From Streptomyces sp. (GTDB lineage: Bacteria > Actinomycetota > Actinomycetes > Streptomycetales > Streptomycetaceae): DNA of 37,922 nucleotides. A model generated the notes under the pieces. The model was given only the letters and a program-made list of their open reading frames with translations, made no database searches and was not told where the DNA came from. This document shows, in pieces, positions 22,529 through 31,286 of the stretch (within the stretch, counting starts at the first letter, position 1; each line of letters starts with the position of its first letter). The stretch spans positions 1-37,922 of the forward strand of contig NZ_JAEKKT010000185.1 in the NCBI RefSeq assembly GCF_019510245.1, read 5' to 3'. A program made the position numbers and the translations under genes.

Positions 22529-23388
22529 TGAGGGCGACCTGCCATCTTCTCTAGCCGGGCGATCCGTTCCGCCATGGGCGGGTGCGTCGAGAACATCTTG
22601 GACAGTCCCTGGCCCGGGCGGAAGGGGTTCGCGATCATCATGTGGCTCGCGGTCTCGATCCGGGGCTCGGGGGGCAGCGGGAGCTGTTTGGTGCCGGCGT
22701 CCAGCTTGCGCAGGGCGCCGGCGAGGGCGAGCGGGTCGCCGGTGAGCTGGGCGCCGGAAGCGTCCGCCTCGTACTCCCGGGAGCGGCTGATGGCGAGCTG
22801 GATGAGGCTGGCGGCGAGCGGACCCAGAATCATGATCAGCAGCAGGCCGAGGAAGCCGGGACCGTCGTCGTCGTCCGAACGGCCGACCGGGATGAGCCAG
22901 GCGAAGTTGACCAGGAACATGATCACCGAGGCGAGGGCGCCGGCGACCGACGAGATGAGGATGTCGCGGTTGTAGACGTGGCTGAGTTCGTGGCCGATGA
23001 CGCCGCGCAGTTCCCGCTCGTCCAGGATGCGCAGGATCCCCTCCGTGCAGCACACGGCGGCGTTGCGCGGATTGCGGCCCGTGGCGAAGGCGTTCGGTGC
23101 CTCCGTCGGCGAGATGTACAGGCGGGGCATGGGCTGGCGGGCCTGGGTGGAGAGCTCGCGGACCATCCGGTACAGGGCCGGGGCCTCGAACTCGCTCACG
23201 GGGCGCGCACGCATCGCGCGTAGCGCCAGTTTGTCGCTGTTCCAGTACGCGTACGCGTTCGTGCCGAGGGCGACGAGGACCGCGACGATCAGACCCGTCC
23301 GGCCGAAGAAGCTGCCGATGACGATGATGAGTGCCGACAGTCCCCCGAGGAGAACTGCGGTCCTGAGCCCGTTGTGCCGGCGGTGCAC
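22525..23388 (-). CDS. htpX: HtpX-type membrane zinc metalloprotease
   Basis: A 287-residue M48-family protease that degrades damaged membrane proteins. Two N-terminal helices (TAVLLGGLSALIIVIGSFFG and TGLIVAVLVALGTNAYAYW) precede the catalytic GVIGHELSHVYNRD near residue 130. The second pair of helices follows it (VAGALASVIMFLVNFAWLIP and GLLLIMILGPLAASLIQLAI). SREYEADASGAQL near 205 gives the third zinc ligand, Glu, and FSTHPPMAERIARLE is the conserved C-terminal block. The GTG at 23388 follows GGAGGG by 6 nt; the longer frame upstream lacks homology. The stop overlaps the start of the broken yccF. Confidence 0.92.
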   Translation of the reverse strand: MHRRHNGLRTAVLLGGLSALIIVIGSFFGRTGLIVAVLVALGTNAYAYWNSDKLALRAMRARPVSEFEAPALYRMVRELSTQARQPMPRLYISPTEAPNAFATGRNPRNAAVCCTEGILRILDERELRGVIGHELSHVYNRDILISSVAGALASVIMFLVNFAWLIPVGRSDDDDGPGFLGLLLIMILGPLAASLIQLAISRSREYEADASGAQLTGDPLALAGALRKLDAGTKQLPLPPEPRIETASHMMIANPFRPGQGLSKMFSTHPPMAERIARLEKMAGRPQ

Positions 23389-23614
23389 GGTACGCCCTCC
23401 AAGTCGTGCGGCAGGGGAACCCTTTGCCTGCGGCGCTGCCTTCCGATCTGCGATGCCACCGGTGTCCTGGTGAACACGTCCAGTGGACCCTCCCGCACTG
23501 GTCAACGCCAGGCGACGGCCACTAGTTCCCTTGTGTCCGCTGTGCGCCGGGTGAGCCGTCCGGGTGAGGGACCGCCGCCTGGCGCGGACGGTTCGCACGC
23601 GCGCGTGCGCGTCG

Positions 23615-25138
23615 TCAGAACAGGCCGGTGGTGGCGAAGCGCAGTACCAGCTGCGGAGCGCCGGACAGGACGACGCCGAGGGTGCCGGTCAGGGCGAGCG
23701 CGGCCGTGAGAGGGGCCGGGAGGCGGTGCCTGACGGGCTCGCCCTCGGGGGCACGGAACAGCAGGGCCGTCCACTGGAGGTAGTAGTAGAGGGCGATCAC
23801 TACGTTGACGGCCATGACGACGGCGAGCCAGCCGAGGCCGGCGCCGACGGCCGCCGAGAAGACGGTGACCTTCGCGAACAGGCCGATGACGCCGGGCGGG
23901 AGCCCGGCGAGGCACAGCAGGAAGAACGCCAGGAGCAGGGCGGTCAGTGGGTTCCTGGCGTACAGGCCGCGGTAGTCGGAGATCCGGTTGAGCCGCGCGG
24001 TACGGGCGACGGCGGCGGCCACCGCGAAGGCACCGAGGTTCACGGCGGCGTACATGAGGGCGTAGGCGACGGTGGAGCCGACGGCCTTGCGGGCGTCCTC
24101 GGCGTGTCCGGCGGCTGCGATCGGCACCAGCAGATAGCCGGCCTGGCCCACTGACGACCAGGCGAGCAGTCGTACCGCGCTGTACGCGCGCGTGGCCTGC
24201 TGGCGCAGGGCCGCCACGTTGCCGACGGTCATGGTGAGCGCGGCCAGGGCGGCGAGCGCGGGGCCCCAGACGTCGGCGTAGGACGGGAAGGCGACGACGG
24301 TGACCAGGATCAGCCCGGAGAAGCCGACGGCCTTGCCGACGACGGACAGGTAGGCGGCGATCGGGAGCGGGGCGCCGACGTAGGTGTCGGGCACCCAGAA
24401 GTGGAAGGGGACGGCGGCCGTCTTGAACGCGAAACCCACGAGGGTGAGGACGACGCCCGTCTGGGCGAGCGTGTGCAGCTGTCCGTCGACGTGCTGGATG
24501 CGTTCGGCGACCTGGGTGAGGTAGACGGTGCCGGTGGTGGCGTACACGAAGCTGACGCCCATGAGACTGACGGCGGTCGCGGTCACCGAGGACAGGAAGA
24601 ACTTCAGGGCCGCTTCCGAGGACCTCTTGTCACCGTGCCGGATCCCGACGAGGGCGAAGGCGGGCAGGGAGGCGACCTCCAGGGCGACGATGAGGGTGGC
24701 GAGGTCACGGGAGGCGGGCAGCAGGGCGGCGCCGGCGGCCGAGGAGAGCAGCAGGAACCAGAACTCGCCCTGGGGGTAGCGGCGGTTGCCGTCCTTCAGC
24801 GCGGTCAGGGACAGCAGGGCCGTGAGCAGGGCACCGCCGAGGACGAGGAACTGCACGACCAGGGTGAACCGGTCGGCCGTGTAGCTGCACGCGCGCGTGG
24901 CGCCTGTCAGGCAGAAGGTGCTGCGGTCGTGGTCGAAGAGCGGGAGCAGCAGGAGAGCGGCGGCGGCGAGTCCGGCGACCGAGAGCCAGCCGAGGAGCGG
25001 CTTCCTGGCCTCGGGCACGAACAGGTCGGCGACCAGGACGGCGAGGCCGACGGCCGCGGTGAGGGTGGGCGGGGCGATGGCGAGCCAGTCGACGGACTGG
25101 ACGAGGTTCGCGGCCAGCGGCTGGGCCAGGGCGCTCAT
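23615..25138 (-). CDS. nuoN: NADH-quinone oxidoreductase subunit N
   Basis: A 507-residue antiporter-like membrane subunit of complex I. The proton-channel Glu/Lys region appears as ALEVASLPAFALVGI near residue 145. The broken helix 7 and its Lys sit around FAFKTAAVPFHFWVPDTYVG near 232, and YSSVGQ-like WSSVGQAGYLLVP occurs near 325. About 14 helices are visible. The ATG at 25138 overlaps the nuoM stop as ATGA. It is the last gene of the partial nuo set. A copy of CACGCGCGCGTG lies inside at 24888-24899. As with the other subunits here, it pumps protons only if assembled with quinone-binding and peripheral subunits encoded elsewhere. Confidence 0.94.
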   Translation of the reverse strand: MSALAQPLAANLVQSVDWLAIAPPTLTAAVGLAVLVADLFVPEARKPLLGWLSVAGLAAAALLLLPLFDHDRSTFCLTGATRACSYTADRFTLVVQFLVLGGALLTALLSLTALKDGNRRYPQGEFWFLLLSSAAGAALLPASRDLATLIVALEVASLPAFALVGIRHGDKRSSEAALKFFLSSVTATAVSLMGVSFVYATTGTVYLTQVAERIQHVDGQLHTLAQTGVVLTLVGFAFKTAAVPFHFWVPDTYVGAPLPIAAYLSVVGKAVGFSGLILVTVVAFPSYADVWGPALAALAALTMTVGNVAALRQQATRAYSAVRLLAWSSVGQAGYLLVPIAAAGHAEDARKAVGSTVAYALMYAAVNLGAFAVAAAVARTARLNRISDYRGLYARNPLTALLLAFFLLCLAGLPPGVIGLFAKVTVFSAAVGAGLGWLAVVMAVNVVIALYYYLQWTALLFRAPEGEPVRHRLPAPLTAALALTGTLGVVLSGAPQLVLRFATTGLF

Positions 25139-26709
25139 CGGGTGCCTCCTGAAAGGAGCTGCTGCACGGCCGGGTCGGTCAGACCGAGCAGGGCCTTCGG
25201 CCACAGTCCGGCGACGACGGTGAGGGCGACGAGCGGGGTCCAGGCCGCGCACTCGTAGCTGCGGACGTCGGCGAGCTTCGGCACTTCCTGGGATGCGGCA
25301 CCCATGCACACGCGGCGGACCACGGCCAGCATGTAGGCGGCCGTCAGGAGGGTGCCGAAGGCGGCGATCGCCATGAAGGTCAGGAAGGCGGGGCGGCTGA
25401 GGGGGGCGGCTGGTTCGAACGCGCCGAACAGGGCCAGCATCTCGCCCCAGAACCCGGCGAGTCCCGGCAGCCCGAGCGAGGCCACGGCGGCGAACGCGAG
25501 CAGTCCGCCGAGGCGCGGTGCCCTGCCGTACAGCGCGGCCCCCGTCTTCTCGGCCAGGGTGTCCAGGTCGGTCGTGCCGGTGCGGTCCTTCAGGCCGCCG
25601 ACCAGGAAGAACAGCAGGCCGGTGATGAGGCCGTGGGCGATGTTGGCGAACAGGGCGCCGTTGACGCCGGTCGGGGTCATGGTGGCGATGCCGAGCAGGA
25701 CGAAGCCCATGTGACCGACGGACGAGTAGGCGATCAGCCGCTTGAGATCGCCCCGTGCGCCTCGCTTGGCCAGGTTCAGGCAGGCCAACGACCCGTAGAT
25801 GATCCCGACGACGGCGAAGGCGGCCAGGTAGGGCGCGAAGGTGCGGAACCCGTCCGGCGCGGCCGGCAGCAGGATCCGGACGAACCCGTACGTGCCCATC
25901 TTCAGCAGGACTCCGGCCAGCAGGACGGAGCCGACGGTGGGCGCGGCGGTGTGGGCATCCGGCAGCCAGCTGTGCAGCGGCCACATCGGGGTCTTGACCG
26001 CGAGCCCGATCCCGATCGCGAGAACGGCGATGACCTGCACGGACGTGGTCAGCGACCGGCCGTTGTCAGTGGCGAGTGCCACCATGTCGAAGGTGCCCGC
26101 CTTGATTCCGATCAGGAGCAGGCCGAGCAGCATGACGACGGATCCGAGCAGCGTGAAGAGGATGAACTTCCAGGCGGCCCGGGTCCGTCCCGCCCCGCCC
26201 CAGCGGGCGATGAGGAAGTACATCGGGATGAGCACCGTCTCGAACGCGAGGAAGAACAGCAGCAGGTCGAGGACGGCGAAGCTCGCGAGGACGCCGGACT
26301 CCAGGACGAGCAGCAGGGCGACGAAGGCCTTCGGGGACGGCCCCGTGGGCGGGTTGAAGTACGAGTAGAGCGCGCAGAGGAAGGTCAGCAGCGCGGTCAG
26401 GACCACGAGGGGGAGGGAGATGCCGTCGATGCCGAGGTGGATGCGCACGTCGAGCGCGGGGATCCAGCTGATGTCGGTCGTGGCCTGCATCCTCGACGGA
26501 TGGCCGCTGTCGAAGCCGAGCGCGAGGACGATCGCGGCGACGAGGACCGCGCCGGTCACGGTCACGCCGTGCCGGAGTACCGCCTGCTCGGGCGACTTCC
26601 CCTTCAGCCCGGGCGGGGCGGGCAGCAGGGCGGCGACGGCTCCGAGAAGCGGGCCTACGACGATCAATGCCAGAAGGAACTGCATCACGGACTCGCTGAT
26701 ATCGATCAC
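25135..26709 (-). CDS. nuoM: NADH-quinone oxidoreductase subunit M
   Basis: A 524-residue antiporter-like membrane subunit. LDVRIHLGIDGISLPLVVLT near residue 86 is the standard NuoM block. LAFETVLIPMYFLIARWG near 151 carries the essential Glu, and VKTPMWPLHSWLPDAHTAAP near 235 carries the channel Lys. YSSVGHMGFVLLGI near 322 and LAGFWGEMLALFGAF near 415 are also typical. The GTG at 26709 gives MIDISESVMQFLL; a Met at 26685 is an alternative. It follows the nuoL stop by 6 nt and its stop overlaps nuoN. No missing key residue is evident. Confidence 0.95.
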   Translation of the reverse strand: MIDISESVMQFLLALIVVGPLLGAVAALLPAPPGLKGKSPEQAVLRHGVTVTGAVLVAAIVLALGFDSGHPSRMQATTDISWIPALDVRIHLGIDGISLPLVVLTALLTFLCALYSYFNPPTGPSPKAFVALLLVLESGVLASFAVLDLLLFFLAFETVLIPMYFLIARWGGAGRTRAAWKFILFTLLGSVVMLLGLLLIGIKAGTFDMVALATDNGRSLTTSVQVIAVLAIGIGLAVKTPMWPLHSWLPDAHTAAPTVGSVLLAGVLLKMGTYGFVRILLPAAPDGFRTFAPYLAAFAVVGIIYGSLACLNLAKRGARGDLKRLIAYSSVGHMGFVLLGIATMTPTGVNGALFANIAHGLITGLLFFLVGGLKDRTGTTDLDTLAEKTGAALYGRAPRLGGLLAFAAVASLGLPGLAGFWGEMLALFGAFEPAAPLSRPAFLTFMAIAAFGTLLTAAYMLAVVRRVCMGAASQEVPKLADVRSYECAAWTPLVALTVVAGLWPKALLGLTDPAVQQLLSGGTR

Positions 26710-26715
26710 GTCTGC

Positions 26716-28710
26716 TCACGCTCCCGTGGCGACGAGGAGGACGGCGACCGCCAGGACGACGGTGCCGGCGAGCAGCGCGCTCACATAGGTCTGGACGTTG
26801 CCGGTCTGGGCCCGTCGTACGGCGGTGCCCAGCAGGCGCGGCAGGGCTGCCGCACCTCGGACGTAGGTGTCGACGACCTCGCGGTCGAGGAACTGGACGA
26901 GGCTCGCGGCGGCCAGCACCGGGCGGACGAACAGCGCGTCGTAGACGGCGTCCAGGTGGAACCCTTCCGCCGCGTGCCGGTGCAGCGGGCCGAGCAGCTG
27001 CCGGCCGGGGTCCGCCGGGTCGGGCGCGTAGGCCACGTCACCGAACGCGGGCCTGTGGGCGGCGATGGCCTCGGCCTCGACCAGTCCGGCGTCGCCCTCC
27101 GGGTGGGCGGCGACCGCGCCCAGCGGGGCGAGGGCGGCCGACGTCCTGGTGCGCTGCCAGGCGCCGTAGGTGACGAGCCCGCCGACGAGCGCGAGGCCGG
27201 TGCCGAGGACCGAGGTGGTCAGGGTCGGGGTGAGGGCACGGCCGTCGAACCAGCCGGGCAGCGACCGGTAGGCGAACCCGCCGAACGCGAGGGACGGCAC
27301 GGCCAGGACCCACAGGACCACGGTCATGGACAGTGGCTGCCTGCCGTGGTCCGGTGCCTCGGCACCCCGGCCCCGGAAGGTGAGCAGCCACAGCCGGGTC
27401 GCGTAGGCGGCGGTGAGCAGGGCGGTGGCCAGGCCCGCGACCAGGACGATCCAGCCGGCGCTGCCGGGGGCGTGCTCGGTGTGACCGGTGGCGACGTGCT
27501 CGGCGGCGCCGAGGACGGACTCCTTCGAGAAGAAGCCGCTGAAGGGAGGGATCGCGGCCAGCGCGAGCAGGGCCACGGTCATCGTCCAGTAGGCGTCCGG
27601 GACGCGGTCCCGCAGCCCGGACGTGCGGGACATGACGGCCAGCGAGTTGGTGCCGGAGGCGTGGATGATCACGCCTGCCGCGAGGAAGAGCAGCGCCTTG
27701 AAGGCGCCGTGGGACAGGAGGTGGAAGACGGCGGCACCGCGGTCGCCGACGGCGAGCGCGCCGGTCATGTAGCCGAGCTGGCCGATCGTCGAGTAGGCGA
27801 GGACCCGCTTGATGTCGTCCTGGGCGAGGGCGGCGAGGGCCGAACCGATCATCGTGACGGCGCCCATGGCGGCGAGGACGACCATCACGGCCGCACTGGC
27901 CTCGAAGACCGGAAGGAGACGGGCGACGAAGTAGACGCCGGCGGCGACCATCGTCGCGGCGTGGATCAGCGCGGAGACGGGGGTCGGGCCGGCCATCGCG
28001 TCGGGGAGCCAGGTGTGCAGCGGGAACTGCGCGGACTTGCCGGCCACGCCGCACAGGAGCAGCAGGCCGACGAGGGTGGGATGGTGCAGTCCGCCGTTCG
28101 CGACGGTGCCGAGGACCGTGGTGATGCGGAACGACCCGGCGTCGGTGGCCAGCGCGAACAGGCCGATCAGGAACGGCACGTCGCCGAGCTTGGTGACCAG
28201 GAAGGCCTTGACGGAGGCGGCGCGCGCCTCGGGGGTCTCCCAGTAGTGGCCGACCAGGAAGTAGGAGCAGATGCCCATGACTTCCCAGCCGACCAGCAGC
28301 ACGATCAGGTCACCGGAGTAGACGACCAGCAGCATCGCGGCGGTGAACAGGGAGACGAGGGCGGCGTACGAGGGGTAGCGCGGGTCGTCCCGGAGGTAGC
28401 CGGTCGAGTAGATCTGCACGCAGGCGGCGACGAAGGCGACCAGGACCGCGACGAGGGCGGCGAAGCCGTCGATGTGCAGGGCGAGTTCGATCGGGACCGA
28501 GCCGGTCGGAGTGAGCTCGGTGTGGGCGTCCACGGCCTGGCCGCCCCCTTGGCCGGCGGCGACCGTGCAGGCGAGGGCCAGCGCGGCGAGCGTCGGCAGG
28601 ACCGCCAGCGGGCGGACGAACCCGGGTGCGGTGCGCCCCAGGAGCAGACCGGCGGCGGCGCCGAGGAACGGCAGGAGGGGGACCAGGACGGCGAGGGTGG
28701 TCGTGGTCAC
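26716..28710 (-). CDS. nuoL: NADH-quinone oxidoreductase subunit L
   Basis: A 664-residue subunit with about 16 helices and the long lateral helix expected at its C-terminus. LVGWEVMGICSYFLVGHYWE near residue 139 carries the conserved Glu, and FPLHTWLPDAMAGPTPVSAL near 228 the channel region. YSTIGQLGYMTGALAVGD near 304 and HLLSHGAFKALLFLAAG near 332 complete the antiporter module. IPPFSGFFSKESVLGAAE near 391 is typical of NuoL. The start is GTG at 28710, overlapping the nuoK stop as GTGA. The sequence looks fully functional. It is the distal proton channel of the membrane arm. Confidence 0.95.
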   Translation of the reverse strand: MTTTTLAVLVPLLPFLGAAAGLLLGRTAPGFVRPLAVLPTLAALALACTVAAGQGGGQAVDAHTELTPTGSVPIELALHIDGFAALVAVLVAFVAACVQIYSTGYLRDDPRYPSYAALVSLFTAAMLLVVYSGDLIVLLVGWEVMGICSYFLVGHYWETPEARAASVKAFLVTKLGDVPFLIGLFALATDAGSFRITTVLGTVANGGLHHPTLVGLLLLCGVAGKSAQFPLHTWLPDAMAGPTPVSALIHAATMVAAGVYFVARLLPVFEASAAVMVVLAAMGAVTMIGSALAALAQDDIKRVLAYSTIGQLGYMTGALAVGDRGAAVFHLLSHGAFKALLFLAAGVIIHASGTNSLAVMSRTSGLRDRVPDAYWTMTVALLALAAIPPFSGFFSKESVLGAAEHVATGHTEHAPGSAGWIVLVAGLATALLTAAYATRLWLLTFRGRGAEAPDHGRQPLSMTVVLWVLAVPSLAFGGFAYRSLPGWFDGRALTPTLTTSVLGTGLALVGGLVTYGAWQRTRTSAALAPLGAVAAHPEGDAGLVEAEAIAAHRPAFGDVAYAPDPADPGRQLLGPLHRHAAEGFHLDAVYDALFVRPVLAAASLVQFLDREVVDTYVRGAAALPRLLGTAVRRAQTGNVQTYVSALLAGTVVLAVAVLLVATGA

Positions 28711-29084
28711 GCGGTGGCCTCAGCCTTCTCGTCGGCCGTCCCGCCCTTGGGCGTACCGCTTTCGTGGCCCTCGGCGGTGTCGCGGAGCCGGTCGATGTCG
28801 GAGGTGCCGCGGTTGCGGTAGACGGCGAGGACGATCGCCAGGCCGATGCCGATCTCGGCGGCGGCGATGGCGATGGTGAACAGGGTCAGCGCCTGACCCG
28901 AGTGCAGGGTGTCCCGGGCGGCCTTGCTCAGCCAGACGTCGAAGGCGACGAGGTTGAGGTTGACGGCGTTGAGCATCAACTCGACCGACATCAGGACCAG
29001 GATCGCGTTGCGACGGGCGAGGACGCCGTACAGGCCGGTGCAGAAGAGGAGAGCGGAGAGAACGGCGGGATAGGCGAGGTGCAT
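28707..29084 (-). CDS. nuoK: NADH-quinone oxidoreductase subunit K
   Basis: A 125-residue three-helix subunit. LSALLFCTGLYGVLARRNAI at residues ~9-28, LVLMSVELMLNAVNLNLVAF at 29-48 with the conserved proton-path Glu of VEL, and LFTIAIAAAEIGIGLAIVLA at about 68-87 with the second Glu. A hydrophilic tail of about 35 residues (TAEGHESGTPKGGTADEK) extends beyond the usual ~100-residue length. The ATG at 29084 shares one base with the nuoJ stop (TGATG). The stop overlaps nuoL. Confidence 0.94.
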   Translation of the reverse strand: MHLAYPAVLSALLFCTGLYGVLARRNAILVLMSVELMLNAVNLNLVAFDVWLSKAARDTLHSGQALTLFTIAIAAAEIGIGLAIVLAVYRNRGTSDIDRLRDTAEGHESGTPKGGTADEKAEATA

Positions 29085-29749
29085 CAGCGGGCGCCTTCCT
29101 GCTCGGGTTCCTGCTGGGCCTCTTCCCCGATCGGGTGAATCCCGGAATCCGTGACGGAGGGGGAACCCTGCGTGACGGCCCGGCCGTTCACAGGGGGCGG
29201 GGCCGGCTCCGCCTTCGCCTTCCGGGACAGGACGATCGCTCCGACCAGGGCCGCGAGGAGGAGGACGGAGAGGGCCTCGAAGGGCAGGACCCAGTTCTGG
29301 AAGAGGCTCGCACCGGTGACCTTCGTCGAACCGGCGGCGGCGCCGTCCAGGTCGATCCAGGTGGTGCGGAAGGCGTCCACGACCACCCAGACCAGAGCGG
29401 CCGCCGCGGACACGGCGACTCCCAGCGCGAACCAGCGGTTCCCGGAGTCGGCGTCCGGGGAGCGGCCGATCGGGGCCTTGGTGAGCATCAGACCGAAGAG
29501 AAGGAGGACGACGACGGAACCCACGTAGATGAGGACCTGCACCCAGGCGATGAACTCGGCGGTGAGCAGGAGGTATTCGACGGCGAGTCCGCCAAGGGCG
29601 ACCACCAGCCACAGGGCGGCGTGCACCAGCTGGCGGGTGGTGACCGTGACGAGCGCGGCGCCGAAGGTGACCAGGCCCACGAGGAGGAAGGCGACCTCCA
29701 CACCGGTCGGGGACAGGAAACCGTGCGGCGCTTGAGCCATGGCGGTCAC
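29084..29749 (-). CDS. nuoJ: NADH-quinone oxidoreductase subunit J
   Basis: A 221-residue membrane subunit with five helices. EVAFLLVGLVTFGAALVTVT near residue 18, LVHAALWLVVALGGLAVEYL (41-60) and FIAWVQVLIYVGSVVVLLLF near 67 form the core with the family's pi-bulge region. FEALSVLLLAALVGAIVLSR near 157 is the last helix. A charged tail ending in EEAQQEPEQEGAR is longer than in E. coli. I chose the GTG at 29749 because it overlaps the nuoI stop (GTGA) and follows GGAGG by 7 nt; the Met at 29740 lacks a spaced ribosome site. Confidence 0.93.
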   Translation of the reverse strand: MTAMAQAPHGFLSPTGVEVAFLLVGLVTFGAALVTVTTRQLVHAALWLVVALGGLAVEYLLLTAEFIAWVQVLIYVGSVVVLLLFGLMLTKAPIGRSPDADSGNRWFALGVAVSAAAALVWVVVDAFRTTWIDLDGAAAGSTKVTGASLFQNWVLPFEALSVLLLAALVGAIVLSRKAKAEPAPPPVNGRAVTQGSPSVTDSGIHPIGEEAQQEPEQEGAR

Positions 29750-30318
29750 GACTGCCCCTCCCCCGGCTCGGCGCGGTCGTCGGACGGCTCCGTCTGCGCG
29801 GCGGCGAGCTTCTCGGCGGTCTTGCGGGCGGCTGCGATCTCCTTCGGCTCCTCCGCGCCGGGGTCGAGGGCGGGCGGGGCGGGCACCGTCCACATCCACT
29901 CGCGGAGCTTGTCGCGCTCGTGGGTGAGCTCGCGGATGTCGGTCTCGGCGTACTCGAACTCCGGTGACCAGAACAGGGCGTCGAAAGGACACACCTCGAT
30001 GCAGATACCGCAGTACATGCACAGGGAGAAGTCGATGGCGAAGCGGTCCAGGACGTTGCGGCTGCGTTCACGGCCGCCCGGGGCCGCCGGCGGGACGGTC
30101 TCCTTGTGGGAGTCGATGTAGATGCACCAGTCGGGGCACTCACGGGCGCAGAGCATGCAGACCGTGCAGTTCTCCTCGAACAGCCCGATCACACCGCGGG
30201 TGCGGGGCGGGAGGTCGGGAAGGGCGTCCGGGTACTGCTCGGTGACCGACTTCCGGGTCATCGTGCGCAGGGTGACGGCCAGGCCCTTGGCCAGGCCCGA
30301 GCCAGGGATGGGGGCCAC
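29746..30318 (-). CDS. nuoI: NADH-quinone oxidoreductase subunit I (2x[4Fe-4S])
   Basis: A 190-residue ferredoxin-like subunit that passes electrons toward NuoB. Two cluster motifs are complete: ENCTVCMLCARECPDWCIYI near residue 49 and DFSLCMYCGICIEVCPFDAL near 92. The downstream FWSPEFEYAETDIRELTHER is standard. The tail (EEPKEIAAARKTAEKLAAAQ) is Ala/Glu-rich and longer than in E. coli. The GTG at 30318 overlaps the nuoH stop (TAGTG). Both its electron donor (NuoG) and the quinone-site partner (NuoD) are missing from this cluster. Confidence 0.95.
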   Translation of the reverse strand: MAPIPGSGLAKGLAVTLRTMTRKSVTEQYPDALPDLPPRTRGVIGLFEENCTVCMLCARECPDWCIYIDSHKETVPPAAPGGRERSRNVLDRFAIDFSLCMYCGICIEVCPFDALFWSPEFEYAETDIRELTHERDKLREWMWTVPAPPALDPGAEEPKEIAAARKTAEKLAAAQTEPSDDRAEPGEGQS

Positions 30319-31286
30319 TAGGAGATCACCACCTTGACGACGCCGGTGAGGGCGATCTGGGCGAGAGAAAGGGGCACGAGAAGGGTCCAGGAGAACTTCT
30401 GCAACTGGTCCTCGCGCAGCCGGGGATAGGTCACGCGGAGCCAGATCACGACGAAGGCGAGGAGCGCCGTCTTCAGAAGGGTCCACAGCCAGCCGAGGCC
30501 GTCCGCACCCCACGGGCCGTGCCAGCCGCCCAGGAAGAGGACGGTGGTCAGGCCGCACAGGACGACGATCCCGGCGTACTCGGCCAGCAGGAACAGGGCG
30601 AAGCGCAGGCCGGTGTACTCGGTGTACGCGCCGAAGATGATCTCCGAGTCGGCGACGGGCATGTCGAAGGGGGGCCGCTGGAGTTCCGCGAGGCCGGCGA
30701 CGAAGAAGACCAGGCCGCCGGTGATCTGCCAGGGCAGCCACCACCAGTGGAAGGCGCCGACGATACCCGGCAGGGAGACGGTACCGGCCGCCATCGCCAC
30801 GGAGGCGGCGGCGAGCAGCATCGGGAGTTCGTAGGCAAGGAGCTGGGCGGCGGTGCGCAGGCCGCCGAGAAGGGAGAACTTGTTGGCGCTGGCCCAGCCG
30901 GCCATGAGCGAGCCGAGGACGCCGACGCCCATCACGGCCAGCACGAAGAACACACCCGCGTCCAGAACCTGGCCCACGGCACCCTCGCCCGGGCCGATCG
31001 GGATGGCGAGCAGTACGAGCAGATACGGGAGGAGGGCCACCGCGGGGGCCAGCTGGAAGACGCGGCGGTCCGCGCCCGCCGGGACCACGTCCTCCTTCTG
31101 CGCGAACTTCACGCCGTCGGCGATCAGCTGGGCCCAGCCGTGGAAGCCACCGGCGTACATCGGGCCGAGGCGGCCCTGCATATGGGCCATCACCTTGTGC
31201 TCGGTCTGACCGACGATCAGAGGGAAGGTGAGGAAGACGACGAACACGACGAGGAGTCGCAGGGCGACGTCCAGAGCGTCGTTCAC
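30318..31286 (-). CDS. nuoH: NADH-quinone oxidoreductase subunit H
   Basis: A 322-residue quinone-chamber membrane subunit. EHKVMAHMQGRLGPMYAGGF near residue 29 is the family block (ExxxxxxxQxRxGP). GWASANKFSLLGGLRTAAQL near 125 and YELPMLLAAASVAMAAG near 148 carry conserved Ser/Asn/Glu. ADSEIIFGAYTEYTGLRFAL near 217 contains the loop facing quinone. The eight helices are intact. It begins at GTG 31286, overlapping nuoC's stop (GTGA). Since NuoD is absent nearby, the quinone-binding interface must be completed by another protein if the complex is functional. Confidence 0.95.
   Translation of the reverse strand: MNDALDVALRLLVVFVVFLTFPLIVGQTEHKVMAHMQGRLGPMYAGGFHGWAQLIADGVKFAQKEDVVPAGADRRVFQLAPAVALLPYLLVLLAIPIGPGEGAVGQVLDAGVFFVLAVMGVGVLGSLMAGWASANKFSLLGGLRTAAQLLAYELPMLLAAASVAMAAGTVSLPGIVGAFHWWWLPWQITGGLVFFVAGLAELQRPPFDMPVADSEIIFGAYTEYTGLRFALFLLAEYAGIVVLCGLTTVLFLGGWHGPWGADGLGWLWTLLKTALLAFVVIWLRVTYPRLREDQLQKFSWTLLVPLSLAQIALTGVVKVVIS

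Noticed and set aside
25633..28821. Very long plus-strand open frame (over 1000 codons) opposite nuoM and nuoL
   Set aside because: It is antisense to two confident membrane subunits and has the Gly/Arg/Asp/Glu-rich composition produced by high-GC shadow frames; no domain is recognisable.
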